Source: JAGNRR01 sp964612525 (GTDB taxonomy: Bacteria > Bacteroidota > Bacteroidia > Chitinophagales > Chitinophagaceae). From it: DNA of 11,851 nucleotides. Positions 1 to 7,635 of the stretch are shown here, one piece after another; positions within the stretch are counted from its first letter, which is position 1, and every line of letters begins with the position of its first letter. The translations under genes and the position numbers were made by a program. The DNA is taken from positions 1 to 11,851 of the forward strand of contig CAZTCQ010000080.1 of the NCBI GenBank assembly GCA_964612525.1, read 5' to 3'. The notes under the pieces are model-generated. The model did no database searches, was not told the DNA's origin, and worked only from the letters and a program-made list of their open reading frames with translations.

Positions 1-139
1 TACCACTGCCTGTTTTAGAAAGTAGTAAAATGTCGCCTTCGTCTTTACTTACATCCAAAGACTGCTCTTGCATTTCGTTGAGCTTGTCAAAGCCCAAATA
101 CTGTACAATCTCTTTTACGTCAAACTTAAATTTTGGCAT
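1..139 (-). CDS. DEAD-box RNA helicase, N-terminal fragment (runs off the left edge)
   Basis: The reverse strand opens with ATG at 139 and reads 46 codons without a stop to the window edge. The peptide starts MPKFKFDVKEIVQYLGFDK, followed by LNEMQEQSL, which fits a DEAD-box Q motif (aromatic, then GF, then invariant Gln), and ends in SKTGSG, the start of the Walker A/motif I loop. The Q-motif to Walker A spacing fits an SF2 DEAD-box ATPase, expected to unwind RNA in ribosome assembly or mRNA turnover. The rest of the protein lies outside the window, so the subfamily cannot be named. Motif I has Ser-Lys before TGSG where AQTGTGKT is commoner. It is divergent from the kinase gene at 225, and is a second helicase gene distinct from the complete one at 1231-2589. 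The call rests on two motifs in 46 residues, but both are clear. Confidence 0.8.
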   Translation of the reverse strand, partial: MPKFKFDVKEIVQYLGFDKLNEMQEQSLDVSKDEGDILLLSKTGSG

Positions 140-175
140 AGCGCGAAAGTACGATACCTAGAAAGAAGAGAGGAT

Positions 176-203
176 TTTGTAGGACTATTTCATCTTATTT
201 TTG
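176..203 (+). promoter_or_regulatory. Candidate Bacteroidota-type promoter for the kinase gene
   Basis: TTTG at 176-179 is followed after 16 bp by TATTTTTG at 196-203, a full match to the Bacteroidota -7 element TAnnTTTG. The spacer is slightly short for the usual 17-23 bp. Transcription would start near 208-212. The TTG at 201 would then lie inside the -7 element, which favours ATG 225 as the kinase start. This is a motif match only. Confidence 0.4.
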
Positions 204-224
204 CTTTCTAGATTCAATGCTTCA

Positions 225-1199
225 ATGAATGTCCCGTTTAAAAAATACCTTCTAAATAAAACCAAGGCCACTTCTATTGAGAAGGTTGAATTTATACAAG
301 CTTTATGGAACGACTATGGCGAGATTGAACGATATAGATTCGTTGGGGCGGGGGTTAATTCGGTAGTAGTAAAGCACATTATTTTTGAGCGAAAAAAGAA
401 TCATCCCAAAGGTTGGATTTCGGGGCACGACAGAAAAGTAAAATCTTATCAAGTAGAAACGAGTTGGTATCAAAATTGGAGCGGTCGTTGTGATGAAAAT
501 TGTCGCGTTCCAGCCTTCATTGGTTCCTGCACAGAAGGAAATGAGATGTGGATTATTCTCGAAGATATTAGTTCTGAATTTCCATTAGTAAAAAAAGAAG
601 TAAGCGAGAAAGAGATAAGAACTTGTTTAGCATGGTTAGCTCATTTTCATGCGAGGTTTTTACATCAGAAGCCAGAAGGTCTCTGGGCTACGGGAACCTA
701 TTGGCATTTGGAAACTCGACCCGATGAGTTTGAAAAAATAGAGAATGAAGAGGTTCAGGAGAAAGCACATTGGTTAGATAATTTATTAAGCACTTGTACT
801 TTTCAAACTATCGTGCATGGTGATGCCAAATTAGCTAATTTTTGTTTTTCAGATGGAGTTGAAAATACTCAAGTAGCTGCCGTTGATTTTCAATATGTTG
901 GTGGGGGATGTGGAATGAAAGATGTTGCCTACTTTTTGGGTAGTTGTTTAGAGAGTGATGAGTTATTTCGGGATGAAAAGGAATTACTCCATTTTTATTT
1001 TGATGAATTAAAAAGAGCCTTAGAAAATGATAATATACTTTCAGACTTTGAAAGTTTAAAAAGTGAATGGATGAAATTATATCCCATTGCTTGTGCCGAT
1101 TTTACTCGCTTCTTGTTAGGTTGGAATCCTGAGCATTATAAAATAAATGAGTATCAAAAAGAGAAGTTGAAATCAGTTTTGACTAGTCTGGATTCATGA
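225..1199 (+). CDS. CHK/aminoglycoside phosphotransferase-like small-molecule kinase
   Basis: A 324-residue protein with the eukaryotic-type kinase fold of the APH/choline-kinase group. The Brenner-type catalytic signature HGDAKLANF begins at residue 198: Asp200 is the catalytic base candidate and Asn205 a metal ligand. DFQ follows with Asp221 as the Mg-binding residue. An N-lobe VVVKH (Lys50) probably contacts ATP, and ILEDI near 111-115 fits the hinge. The form HGDxKxxNF...DFQ is typical of the CHK-like (ecdysteroid-kinase-like) branch, so it probably phosphorylates a hydroxyl on a small molecule; the substrate cannot be read. The frame could open at TTG 201, but ATG 225 is preferred because a promoter-like element covers 196-203. 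There is no signal peptide, so the protein is cytoplasmic. It converges on the helicase gene with a 31-bp gap and no clear terminator between them. It could be an antibiotic kinase, but nothing in the context supports resistance. Confidence 0.82.
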   Translation: MNVPFKKYLLNKTKATSIEKVEFIQALWNDYGEIERYRFVGAGVNSVVVKHIIFERKKNHPKGWISGHDRKVKSYQVETSWYQNWSGRCDENCRVPAFIGSCTEGNEMWIILEDISSEFPLVKKEVSEKEIRTCLAWLAHFHARFLHQKPEGLWATGTYWHLETRPDEFEKIENEEVQEKAHWLDNLLSTCTFQTIVHGDAKLANFCFSDGVENTQVAAVDFQYVGGGCGMKDVAYFLGSCLESDELFRDEKELLHFYFDELKRALENDNILSDFESLKSEWMKLYPIACADFTRFLLGWNPEHYKINEYQKEKLKSVLTSLDS

Positions 1200-1230
1200 G
1201 ACGAAGTCACTCCAGAAGGGGATAGGCTAA

Positions 1231-2589
1231 TTAATGCTTCCGCTTTTTTTTCTTTAAATTTTGAATTTTATCTCCGCGTCGAATTGGTTTTTTAAACTTG
1301 CGTTTTTTCTTTTTGAACTGGCTTTTTTCTTGCAGCAGTTCGATATTATTCTTATCCTTTTTTTTATGAAACGACAGGCCTTTTGCCATTTCTGTTTGTT
1401 GCTTTAATTCTTTATATGGGTTATCCTCTTTAGGCTTTTCTTCGTCAGTTAGCTCGGAGCTAATTTCTACTTCGGCAGGAAAATCAATCTCTGGGATTTC
1501 GTAATTCATCAACTCTTCAATGGCCGCTTTCTGTTCCTTTTCTTTTTCTGAATAAAATAAAATAGATTGTCCTTTGGCTCCCGCTCTACCGGTTCTACCT
1601 ATTCGATGGATATAGTTTTCAGGATAAAAAGGAGTGTCAAAACTAATGACGGTGCTGATGTTGTCAATATCAATCCCACGGGCTATCACGTCGGTGGCGA
1701 TAAGGATTCGGCTTGCTCCGGATTCAAAATTATCAATGGAGCGGGTACGGTGATTTTGTTCCTTACTCGCGTGAATTACAGAAGTTTGACCTTCAAATTC
1801 TAATAGCTCTGCGAGTTTGTCTGCGTAGGTTTTTCTGGATACAAAAATCAAAACTTTATGAAAGCGTTCTTCATCTTTTAGTAAGTGATTGAGCAAGTTG
1901 ATCTTGGTATAAAAATTTTGAGTACCATAGGCTTCTTGCTGAATAGTATCCAATGGAGTACCGCTAATGGCCATTGTTTTCTTTTCGGCATTAACCAGAA
2001 ATTCGTTGGTAAGCGCATCCACATAAGTCGTCATAGTTGCCGAAAACAATATATTTTGACGTTTCTCGGGTAGGTATTCAAAAATATTTTTAAGCTGTGT
2101 CTTAAATCCAAAGTCGAGCATAATGTCTACCTCGTCAATCACTAGTTTTTTAATAGATTTTAAGCGTAATACGTTAGACAAGGCTAAGTCATATAATCTT
2201 CTTGGGGTGCCTACTATAATATCCAAGCCTTCTTCGATGGCATTTTTTTGAGTTCTTATATTGGTTCCACCATACACGCCCAAGGTTCTAATGGTAATGT
2301 AGGGTGTTAGATTTTCAATTTGTTCTACGATTTGGATGACTAATTCTCGGGTAGGGGCTAGGATCAAAACTCTAGGTTGCGGTTGATCAGAAAATTTTAA
2401 ATCTTGTAAAATGGGTAGCAGGTAGGCTATCGTTTTTCCGGTTCCCGTTTGCGCAATGCCTACAAAATCCCGTCCCGCCAAAATGGTGGAATAAGAAGCT
2501 TCTTGAATCGGGGTCGGTTCATTAAAACCTAAGTCATCAATCGCATTCAGCAATTGTGTTTTGATTTTAAAATTTTCAAAGCTCTGCAT
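1231..2589 (-). CDS. DEAD-box ATP-dependent RNA helicase (RhlE/CsdA-like) with basic C-terminal tail
   Basis: A 452-residue SF2 helicase with all core motifs in order: Q motif GFNEPTPIQ (21-29), Walker A AQTGTGKT (46-53), PTRELV (79-84), GG (107-108), TPRRL (128-132), Walker B DEVD (152-155), SAT (183-185), LIFVSRK (247-253), ATDVIARGIDI (298-308) and HRIGRTGRAG (328-337). It should couple ATP hydrolysis to local RNA unwinding in the cytoplasm, for example in ribosome assembly, cold adaptation or RNA decay. Motif II reads DEVD rather than DEAD, a tolerated variant. From about residue 345 there is an acidic linker, and 408-452 is very Lys/Arg-rich, a typical non-specific RNA-binding tail. It starts at ATG 2589, 71 bp downstream of the PLP-enzyme gene. 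The family is certain; the exact paralog is not. Confidence 0.95.
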   Translation of the reverse strand: MQSFENFKIKTQLLNAIDDLGFNEPTPIQEASYSTILAGRDFVGIAQTGTGKTIAYLLPILQDLKFSDQPQPRVLILAPTRELVIQIVEQIENLTPYITIRTLGVYGGTNIRTQKNAIEEGLDIIVGTPRRLYDLALSNVLRLKSIKKLVIDEVDIMLDFGFKTQLKNIFEYLPEKRQNILFSATMTTYVDALTNEFLVNAEKKTMAISGTPLDTIQQEAYGTQNFYTKINLLNHLLKDEERFHKVLIFVSRKTYADKLAELLEFEGQTSVIHASKEQNHRTRSIDNFESGASRILIATDVIARGIDIDNISTVISFDTPFYPENYIHRIGRTGRAGAKGQSILFYSEKEKEQKAAIEELMNYEIPEIDFPAEVEISSELTDEEKPKEDNPYKELKQQTEMAKGLSFHKKKDKNNIELLQEKSQFKKKKRKFKKPIRRGDKIQNLKKKKRKH

Positions 2590-2660
2590 AATGTAAAGTA
2601 ATTAAGAAAAAATGAAACGCTGGTGAGAAATTTTAACCAAGTAAGGCTATCGGGTAATGA

Positions 2661-4529
2661 TTAGCTTGACAGACTCGCTACAAAATCAGCAAATACCGCT
2701 TTGTGCTTTGCTAAATCCATATTAGCAGAAAGTGCTACACGAGCAATATAATCTTTGTCTCCTTCCTTGGTGGTCCCTTGCGTAGAGGTCGCTGGGATGG
2801 TCCAGTAACAACCTTTTAGTTGCCCATAACTTACACAGTATTTACTTTCTGTTGGTATTTCAGTAATCATAAGTTTGATTAATTTATGATTGAGTTCTCT
2901 TTTATAGTTCTCTTTTTCCTCCGCGGTTTCTCCTTTTGTTGGAAGGTCTAAGGAAAATACAGATGGAGTGAATCCTTGTGCTGCTAATTCTTCAGACACA
3001 AAATTAATTTTTGCTTCTGGTAGTTTTTCTTGAATGAAGTTGACGAACTCTCGTGTGTTATTATAAGCATCTGCAATTCTTTCATTCATGGAAGGAAGAT
3101 TCTGAGCAAGCAACTCATATTGCAAGGCGGTGGCTTCATTATCACAGAGCGCCATGTGCCATTCGATTTTAGTCAGGAGTGCGCTGGTTTGACTATTTCC
3201 TACTACATATCCTGCTGTGCATTTTCCACCACTAGGAAATTTTGACCCACTTGCATAAGACAAGGTGCGCACCTCGGATAAAATTTCTCCTTCACCCAAG
3301 AAGTGATAATTGGGGCAAAAGGTTTGATCTAAAATAAATACTGGACCTACTGCTACTTCTCCCTCTTCCGTTTTGCGTTCTTGGCTCAGAGCGTCTCTTA
3401 AATTTTCTAAGTTAGGAACTTCCACTCGGGGATTAGTTGGAATTTCTGCAATAATGAAGGGTACGGCATTTTCAAGGGCAATTTTGTCAAGGACAGTTTC
3501 TACACTTTGAACCATATCATTGTCACCATCCACGGGCAAATCAACCACTTCTACATTTTTTAGACAGGCAGCCACTCTTCGCGCTTGGTCATTGGTGCCT
3601 CCGTAACAGTTGGGTGGAACAACAAATTTTATGGCTTGACCCGGATGCTGTTCTTGAGCATAATGTACAAGTCCCATCATAATGGCGTACTGAGTAGAAA
3701 GTCCGCTTGAACAAACAAGTGCATCGGTTGGTGCTTCTGTTACTTTTTTAATAGATTCAATTACACTTTTTTTATGCGCTGCAGTTTCCGAATCACTTTG
3801 ATGTTTTTCAATAGGCATCCCCACCCAGGCTTGTAACGCTCGAAGACAGTTTATGGGCGTCATAGAAATAGTTTCTCTTCTGCGAACATGTTGAATTTCC
3901 GAAATGTAAGATTCGTTTTCTTCGCCATGGGCAATTAAAATGCTACCCAGTTCGTCGTCTGTGTTAATATAAAAATCTATGTTGTTGTAAAAATCAAAAT
4001 CACAAATGCTTTTTTTGTCTCTCGAGTCTCTTTCCAATAAGAAAATGGTGCTACCCTCAAAGGCTGCAATTGCACTTCCCTCCTTTACTCTTTTACATTC
4101 TAATTTATAGCCATATACTTGTTTTAAAATTTCTGCATTGAAATTTGCTGGTAGTTCGTTCGTGTATAAAAGTTGCGTGGCTTTATTATCTAATAAATTT
4201 TTTCTTAGCACGGCCAGTATGCCCATAGTACGAGTAGAAAAACTAATGACACTATCTGGATTTAGATTATTATCCTTTGCAATCGTCCACTCTAAAATGC
4301 AAGATAGTGGATGGCCTAAACGAATATAGTCATAGGCAGTTGGTAAGCTGGCTAGTGCATCTTTATCAGCGATATTATCAGAAAACAGCTTTTCGAATTG
4401 TTCTAAGAACTGTGTTTTAGCTAAGGATTCATCATATATATCTAAGCGGTGCGTAGAAAGTTTTAGCCAGTCTGCTGGACTGTTTTCTAAAACATTTTTT
4501 ATGAAATTCTGTAAATTATTCGCACCCAT
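2661..4529 (-). CDS. PLP-dependent Cys/Met-metabolism (trans-sulfuration family) enzyme with long N-terminal extension
   Basis: A 622-residue protein. Residues from about 255 onward match the Cys/Met metabolism PLP enzymes (cystathionine gamma-synthase, cystathionine lyases, methionine gamma-lyase). CSSGLSTQ (273-280) fits the phosphate-binding segment, CYGGT is at 308-312, EIPTNP at 362-367, ILDQTF at 399-404 with Asp401 pairing with the PLP ring nitrogen, and SGSKFPSGGK at 427-436 with Lys430 the likely Schiff-base lysine. Family members are about 380-430 residues; here about 220-250 residues precede the catalytic domain. A long N-terminal region is also known in fungal and plant cystathionine gamma-synthases, so cystathionine gamma-synthase is one reasonable guess, but substrate specificity cannot be read. 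No signal peptide is seen, so it is cytoplasmic. Gaps of 71-72 bp on each side suggest it may be transcribed alone. Confidence 0.82.
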   Translation of the reverse strand: MGANNLQNFIKNVLENSPADWLKLSTHRLDIYDESLAKTQFLEQFEKLFSDNIADKDALASLPTAYDYIRLGHPLSCILEWTIAKDNNLNPDSVISFSTRTMGILAVLRKNLLDNKATQLLYTNELPANFNAEILKQVYGYKLECKRVKEGSAIAAFEGSTIFLLERDSRDKKSICDFDFYNNIDFYINTDDELGSILIAHGEENESYISEIQHVRRRETISMTPINCLRALQAWVGMPIEKHQSDSETAAHKKSVIESIKKVTEAPTDALVCSSGLSTQYAIMMGLVHYAQEQHPGQAIKFVVPPNCYGGTNDQARRVAACLKNVEVVDLPVDGDNDMVQSVETVLDKIALENAVPFIIAEIPTNPRVEVPNLENLRDALSQERKTEEGEVAVGPVFILDQTFCPNYHFLGEGEILSEVRTLSYASGSKFPSGGKCTAGYVVGNSQTSALLTKIEWHMALCDNEATALQYELLAQNLPSMNERIADAYNNTREFVNFIQEKLPEAKINFVSEELAAQGFTPSVFSLDLPTKGETAEEKENYKRELNHKLIKLMITEIPTESKYCVSYGQLKGCYWTIPATSTQGTTKEGDKDYIARVALSANMDLAKHKAVFADFVASLSS

Positions 4530-4601
4530 GATCTCTGTTATTTTCTTGGGCGCAATTTACATAAATTAGGTTTGGTAGCACTCCATTCGGTCAGATAGTT
4601 C

Positions 4602-5033
4602 CTAGGTAATTGGTTTGTTTGATTCTAAGAATATTTCTTCATGATTGATAAACGATTTGAATTCTAGGGGGTTGCCGCTATAGTCAATAACAAATAGTGT
4701 TAGCTGTTCGCCAGTTTGCCCCGGGTATCGGGTGTATGGTTTTATAATAAATTCTACATTGGCTTCTTCTAATTTGTGTTGAATAAAAGAAAAAGTATCT
4801 TGGTCTAACAAACAGCCAAAGTGGGGTATGGGCACTTTGATACCATCTACTTCGCCACAATAATCAGCTGGCGGAATGTCAGTATTAACATGAGCAGATA
4901 ATTGGTGTCCGAAAAAATCGAAATCTATCCAGTTATCAGTGGATCGTCCTTCCTTACATTTTAATATGTCTATATAAAATTTTCGGGTTGAAGCGATGTC
5001 TTTTACTTTGAAAGCAAGGTGAAATGGGTTCAT
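4602..5033 (-). CDS. VOC superfamily protein (glyoxalase/dioxygenase fold)
   Basis: A 143-residue protein with the paired beta-alpha-beta-beta-beta modules of the vicinal oxygen chelate superfamily. Module one begins FHLAFKVKDIASTRKFY (4-20), where the start of strand 1 followed by a helix with FY is characteristic. Module two begins near HFGCLL (71-76) and ends YSGNPLEFKSF (118-128). His5, His48, His71 and Glu124 sit where the superfamily places its four metal ligands, so a divalent-metal site is likely intact. The superfamily includes glyoxalase I, extradiol dioxygenases, epimerases and antibiotic-binding proteins; nothing here picks one. It starts at ATG 5033, 23 bp after the cyclophilin stop, and is probably cotranscribed with the cyclophilin and aldolase genes. 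It has no signal peptide, unlike that cyclophilin. Confidence 0.85.
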   Translation of the reverse strand: MNPFHLAFKVKDIASTRKFYIDILKCKEGRSTDNWIDFDFFGHQLSAHVNTDIPPADYCGEVDGIKVPIPHFGCLLDQDTFSFIQHKLEEANVEFIIKPYTRYPGQTGEQLTLFVIDYSGNPLEFKSFINHEEIFLESNKPIT

Positions 5034-5056
5034 ATTGAATTTAAATAGGGCGTCTT

Positions 5057-5875
5057 TTACTTTATGACGAGTTGCGCTTTGAAATTGTCAAAATCTGAAG
5101 AGCACGTCAAGAAGTAATTACCAGCTTTTAATTGATTGAATGTTGGGATAGATAAATTATTGATTCCTTTCGAAAGGTTTAAATTTTTATTAAAAACTTT
5201 TTGTCCGTGGATATTATAAATACATATTTCGTAGTTCTCACTTTTGGAAATATTCAATTTTAAATTTTGATTCGATAAGATAGGATTCGGGAAGACTTTA
5301 AATTGATCACTCTTTAAATAAATAGTCTCAATTCCGGTCGGTATTAAATACGTCATGCGAATACTGTCAATAAATAGATTGGTGAGCGGGCGGTCATTGC
5401 TATTGACTGCTACGCCACCAATGGCTGTGACAACCGAACTGCCCGAAACGACCTCGCCAAAAACAGGATGTTTTGATGTCGAAGGCGGTTTGTCAAAATC
5501 CAGGTAAGTGTTATCTTTTAGATTAATAAAAAATTGGCTAGTTCCCGTGTTGGGGCCTGAGTTAGCCATGGCAATTGTAAATTTCACATTACTAGTTGTA
5601 GAGTCAAACTCATCTTGAATGACTGAAGCTGAGTTACCTCCCGTTATAGCTGCATTGCCTCCTTGGATAATAAAATCATCAATGACTCTATGAAAAATTG
5701 TGCCGTCATAAAAATTGCTAGTCACTAAATTTCTGAAATTCGTAGTGGTCACAGGCATTCGCCAATCATACAGTTCTATTACAAAGTCACCTTGATCCGT
5801 ATAAAAAGTAGCCTGGTTTTGAGCACTGATTCCCAAGGTAGAAAATAATAAAAGGATGATAACTAGTTTTTTCAT
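5057..5875 (-). CDS. Secreted cyclophilin-type peptidyl-prolyl isomerase with T9SS sorting domain
   Basis: A 272-residue, three-part protein. Residues 1-19 are a Sec signal peptide (MKK, hydrophobic core, ISAQ). Residues 22-176 are a cyclophilin of the bacterial PpiA/PpiB type: FHRVIDDFIIQGG (61-73) supplies the catalytic Arg63 and Gln71, IAMANSGPNTGTSQFFI (101-117) lines the active site, and HPVFGEV (136-142) supplies the conserved His136. The Trp that gives cyclosporin sensitivity in human CypA is not present. Residues from about 190 to 272 form a T9SS type A sorting domain: FKVFPNP, then IYNIHGQKVF, then LKAGNYFL, and a final QLVIK. It should catalyse proline isomerisation after export, with the C-terminal domain targeting it to the cell surface or medium. 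Bacterial periplasmic cyclophilins usually lack this tail. It starts 18 bp after the aldolase gene. Confidence 0.92.
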   Translation of the reverse strand: MKKLVIILLLFSTLGISAQNQATFYTDQGDFVIELYDWRMPVTTTNFRNLVTSNFYDGTIFHRVIDDFIIQGGNAAITGGNSASVIQDEFDSTTSNVKFTIAMANSGPNTGTSQFFINLKDNTYLDFDKPPSTSKHPVFGEVVSGSSVVTAIGGVAVNSNDRPLTNLFIDSIRMTYLIPTGIETIYLKSDQFKVFPNPILSNQNLKLNISKSENYEICIYNIHGQKVFNKNLNLSKGINNLSIPTFNQLKAGNYFLTCSSDFDNFKAQLVIK

Positions 5876-5893
5876 CCCTTGAATATAATCATT

Positions 5894-6607
5894 TTATCTA
5901 ACAGACTGAATAATATTTTTATAAGCCATGAGTTGAATGTGACTATCTACACCAATGGCCAGTAAATCATAACCTGCTTCAATTTCTTTCTTAGCCCTCT
6001 CAGCGTTTGCTAAAAATGTTCCTAGAAGTTTGTTGTGCTTTTTACAACTAACCTGGATTGAATTTATGGCCTGTTTAAATGTAGGGTGCTGAAAGTCTCC
6101 GCTTAGGTTCATGCTCATGCTTAGATCGTAAGGTCCCAGAAAAATACCATCAATAAATTCATTAGAAATGATTTGGTCGGCCATTGTTAATCCCTGAGTG
6201 CTTTCTATTTGAGCAAAAATTATTGGTTTAAAATTCTGATTGTATTCTTTGAATTTTAATCCAAATTGATTCGCTAGGCTAAAGCCAACAGAGCGTTTTC
6301 CTTGTGGGGGAAACTGGCTGTAATCAACTAGTATTTTTAACTCCTCCAAGGTCTCAACGCGAGGGGCAATGATGCCGTCGCATCCTAAATCTAAAGCGTG
6401 CTTGAGGTGAGCTTCTGTAATGGCTCTCACACGGATAAACACTTTACACTTTTTCTTGGATAAGATTATTGTAGCAATCGTTTGGTCACTAAGAGAGCCG
6501 TGTTCTAAGTCGATAAAAATAAAATCAAAACCAAGTCCTGCGAGAAGTGAAGCAACTTGAGGATTGTTTTGTGATACTATAGTTCCAATGTTCGTTGGGT
6601 TCTTCAT
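5894..6607 (-). CDS. HpcH/HpaI-family class II aldolase
   Basis: A 237-residue TIM-barrel protein of the HpcH/HpaI aldolase/citrate lyase family. These enzymes cleave or form C-C bonds of 2-oxo-3-deoxy acids using a divalent metal. Signature positions are FIDLEHG (31-37, with His36 the catalytic base candidate), FIRVR (57-61, substrate-carboxylate Arg59), FAQIES (131-136, metal ligand Glu135) and GPYDLS (158-163, metal ligand Asp161). FPPQGKRSVG (99-108) replaces the usual YPPxGxRG loop. Family members are about 250-270 residues, so this one is compact but complete. Relatives act on 4-hydroxy-2-oxoheptanedioate, 2-keto-3-deoxyrhamnonate or 2-dehydro-3-deoxyglucarate. No dehydratase, kinase or sugar-acid transporter lies nearby to identify the substrate. 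The neighbours are a lipoprotein gene 61 bp upstream and the secreted cyclophilin 18 bp downstream. Confidence 0.88.
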   Translation of the reverse strand: MKNPTNIGTIVSQNNPQVASLLAGLGFDFIFIDLEHGSLSDQTIATIILSKKKCKVFIRVRAITEAHLKHALDLGCDGIIAPRVETLEELKILVDYSQFPPQGKRSVGFSLANQFGLKFKEYNQNFKPIIFAQIESTQGLTMADQIISNEFIDGIFLGPYDLSMSMNLSGDFQHPTFKQAINSIQVSCKKHNKLLGTFLANAERAKKEIEAGYDLLAIGVDSHIQLMAYKNIIQSVR

Positions 6608-6668
6608 CTTGCTTTTTTCTGTTAGTTTTTTTTGGATTGAACTTATTCTCGTGCTCAGTAATAATTCT

Positions 6669-7523
6669 TTACGGCAAGTATTTTTTTAACAGACTCGCTA
6701 CAGTTTGCGATGTAGAATTTAAACTTATATTTTTAAAAGTGTCCGCATCTAGTTTTTCCTTTACTTTTTGCTCCACAGCTAATAATGGTTTTTCATCGGG
6801 TGGTTCGGGGAAAATATTTTGTTCCTCAAATAAGCGGCGTGTTACCACCGCCACTTCATGAGCGCCTTCGTAATTCTGTTGTTGTTCTAGCAAGTAGGCG
6901 ATGGCAATTAATCCATAAGGATCTGTTGGCGCCGTGGCTTTTGCTTCTTTACCTTCTGAACGCAGAGCATAATATTTTTTGATTAAATCATTGGCGTCAC
7001 TGAACTTTCCTTTGGCAATAGAAACAAATGATTTATTGAAATGGTCAATCATATACATTCCCTTGGAGTCAGTTGCCTTACTGATGCGCATACTCTCGTC
7101 GTAGTATTTTTCTGCTCGGTCCATATTTCCGACGAGGCGCCACATCTCTGCGTTTTGGTGAGCGCGATACATAAGCCACTTTTCATTGCCCGAACTTACG
7201 GCTAACTCTTTCAGTTGTTCGCTTAAATCGGCCAGTCGATTGGTGTCAAGATCCCGTTGTGCATTGCGACATAATGAGGTGAGCGCTCTGCCTACTAAGG
7301 TATCGTTTTTGGAGTCTTTGCCGATTTTTAGCACTTCCTCTGCTAGGGCAACAGATTCTTCATCTTTTCCTTCTTTAAAAAGTTGATAGGCTTCTTTGAG
7401 TTTCTCTTTGGGCGAGATGGATTCTCTTTTAGAGGTATTCTTTGAGTCACGCTCTTCGGTAGAGTTGCAACTAATGGCAATAATGCTGACGAATAAAATG
7501 GAGAAGAAAACAAGATTTTTCAT
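6669..7523 (-). CDS. Lipoprotein with TPR-like helical repeats, function unknown
   Basis: A 284-residue predicted lipoprotein. Residues 1-19 are a signal peptide ending IIAISC, with Cys19 the likely lipidated residue. A short polar, charged linker (20-38) follows, then an almost all-helical body. Residues about 39-72 and 131-150 have the small/large residue pattern of TPR helices (KLKEAYQLFKEGKDEESVAL; MDRAEKYYDESMRISKA). The last third (RRLFEEQ, then PEPPDEKPLL, then KEKLDADTFKN) recalls the segment that closes TPR arrays in large bacterial ATPase/LuxR-type regulators, but no DNA-binding or ATPase part is present. It is probably a membrane-anchored protein-binding scaffold. It starts at ATG 7523 and is divergent from the thioredoxin-fold gene across about 110 bp. 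No specific role can be assigned. Confidence 0.72.
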   Translation of the reverse strand: MKNLVFFSILFVSIIAISCNSTEERDSKNTSKRESISPKEKLKEAYQLFKEGKDEESVALAEEVLKIGKDSKNDTLVGRALTSLCRNAQRDLDTNRLADLSEQLKELAVSSGNEKWLMYRAHQNAEMWRLVGNMDRAEKYYDESMRISKATDSKGMYMIDHFNKSFVSIAKGKFSDANDLIKKYYALRSEGKEAKATAPTDPYGLIAIAYLLEQQQNYEGAHEVAVVTRRLFEEQNIFPEPPDEKPLLAVEQKVKEKLDADTFKNISLNSTSQTVASLLKKYLP

Positions 7524-7635
7524 GAAGGGTGAAGTTATATAAAATAGAAGTATCTCGTGTGCAAAATTGACAATTCGTTTCCGACTGTTAGAAAATTGAA
7601 ATTTGATTGTAATTTTTTCAAGTGTAATACGTTTA

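Noticed and set aside
1200..1230. Possible bidirectional terminator between the convergent kinase and helicase genes.
   Set aside because: No inverted repeat of useful length is visible in the 31-bp gap.
1567..1803. Plus-strand open frame inside the helicase gene.
   Set aside because: It lies antisense within a helicase with all motifs intact and its translation shows no domain; it is a shadow frame. The same applies to the open frames at 1885-2073, 3030-3245, 4138-4329, 6595-6861, 6785-6982, 7186-7386, 8479-8736, 9872-10090 and 10635-10823.
2669..6702. The 14-base word ACAGACTCGCTACA occurs at 2669-2682 and 6689-6702.
   Set aside because: Both copies lie inside coding sequence and encode the same Val-Ala-Ser-Leu codons near two C-termini; a 14-mer match in 12 kb is within chance and the flanks do not match.
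7539..7565. Minus-strand TTTG (7562-7565) and TATTTTAT (7539-7546) as a promoter for the lipoprotein gene.
   Set aside because: Spacer of 15 bp is too short and the -7 element has two mismatches at the conserved end.
7602..7635. TTTG (7602-7605) and TACGTTTA (7628-7635) as a promoter for the thioredoxin-fold gene.
   Set aside because: The -7 element would abut ATG 7636, so the message would have to be leaderless from ATG 7642 or start inside the gene; one mismatch as well. Not strong enough to list.
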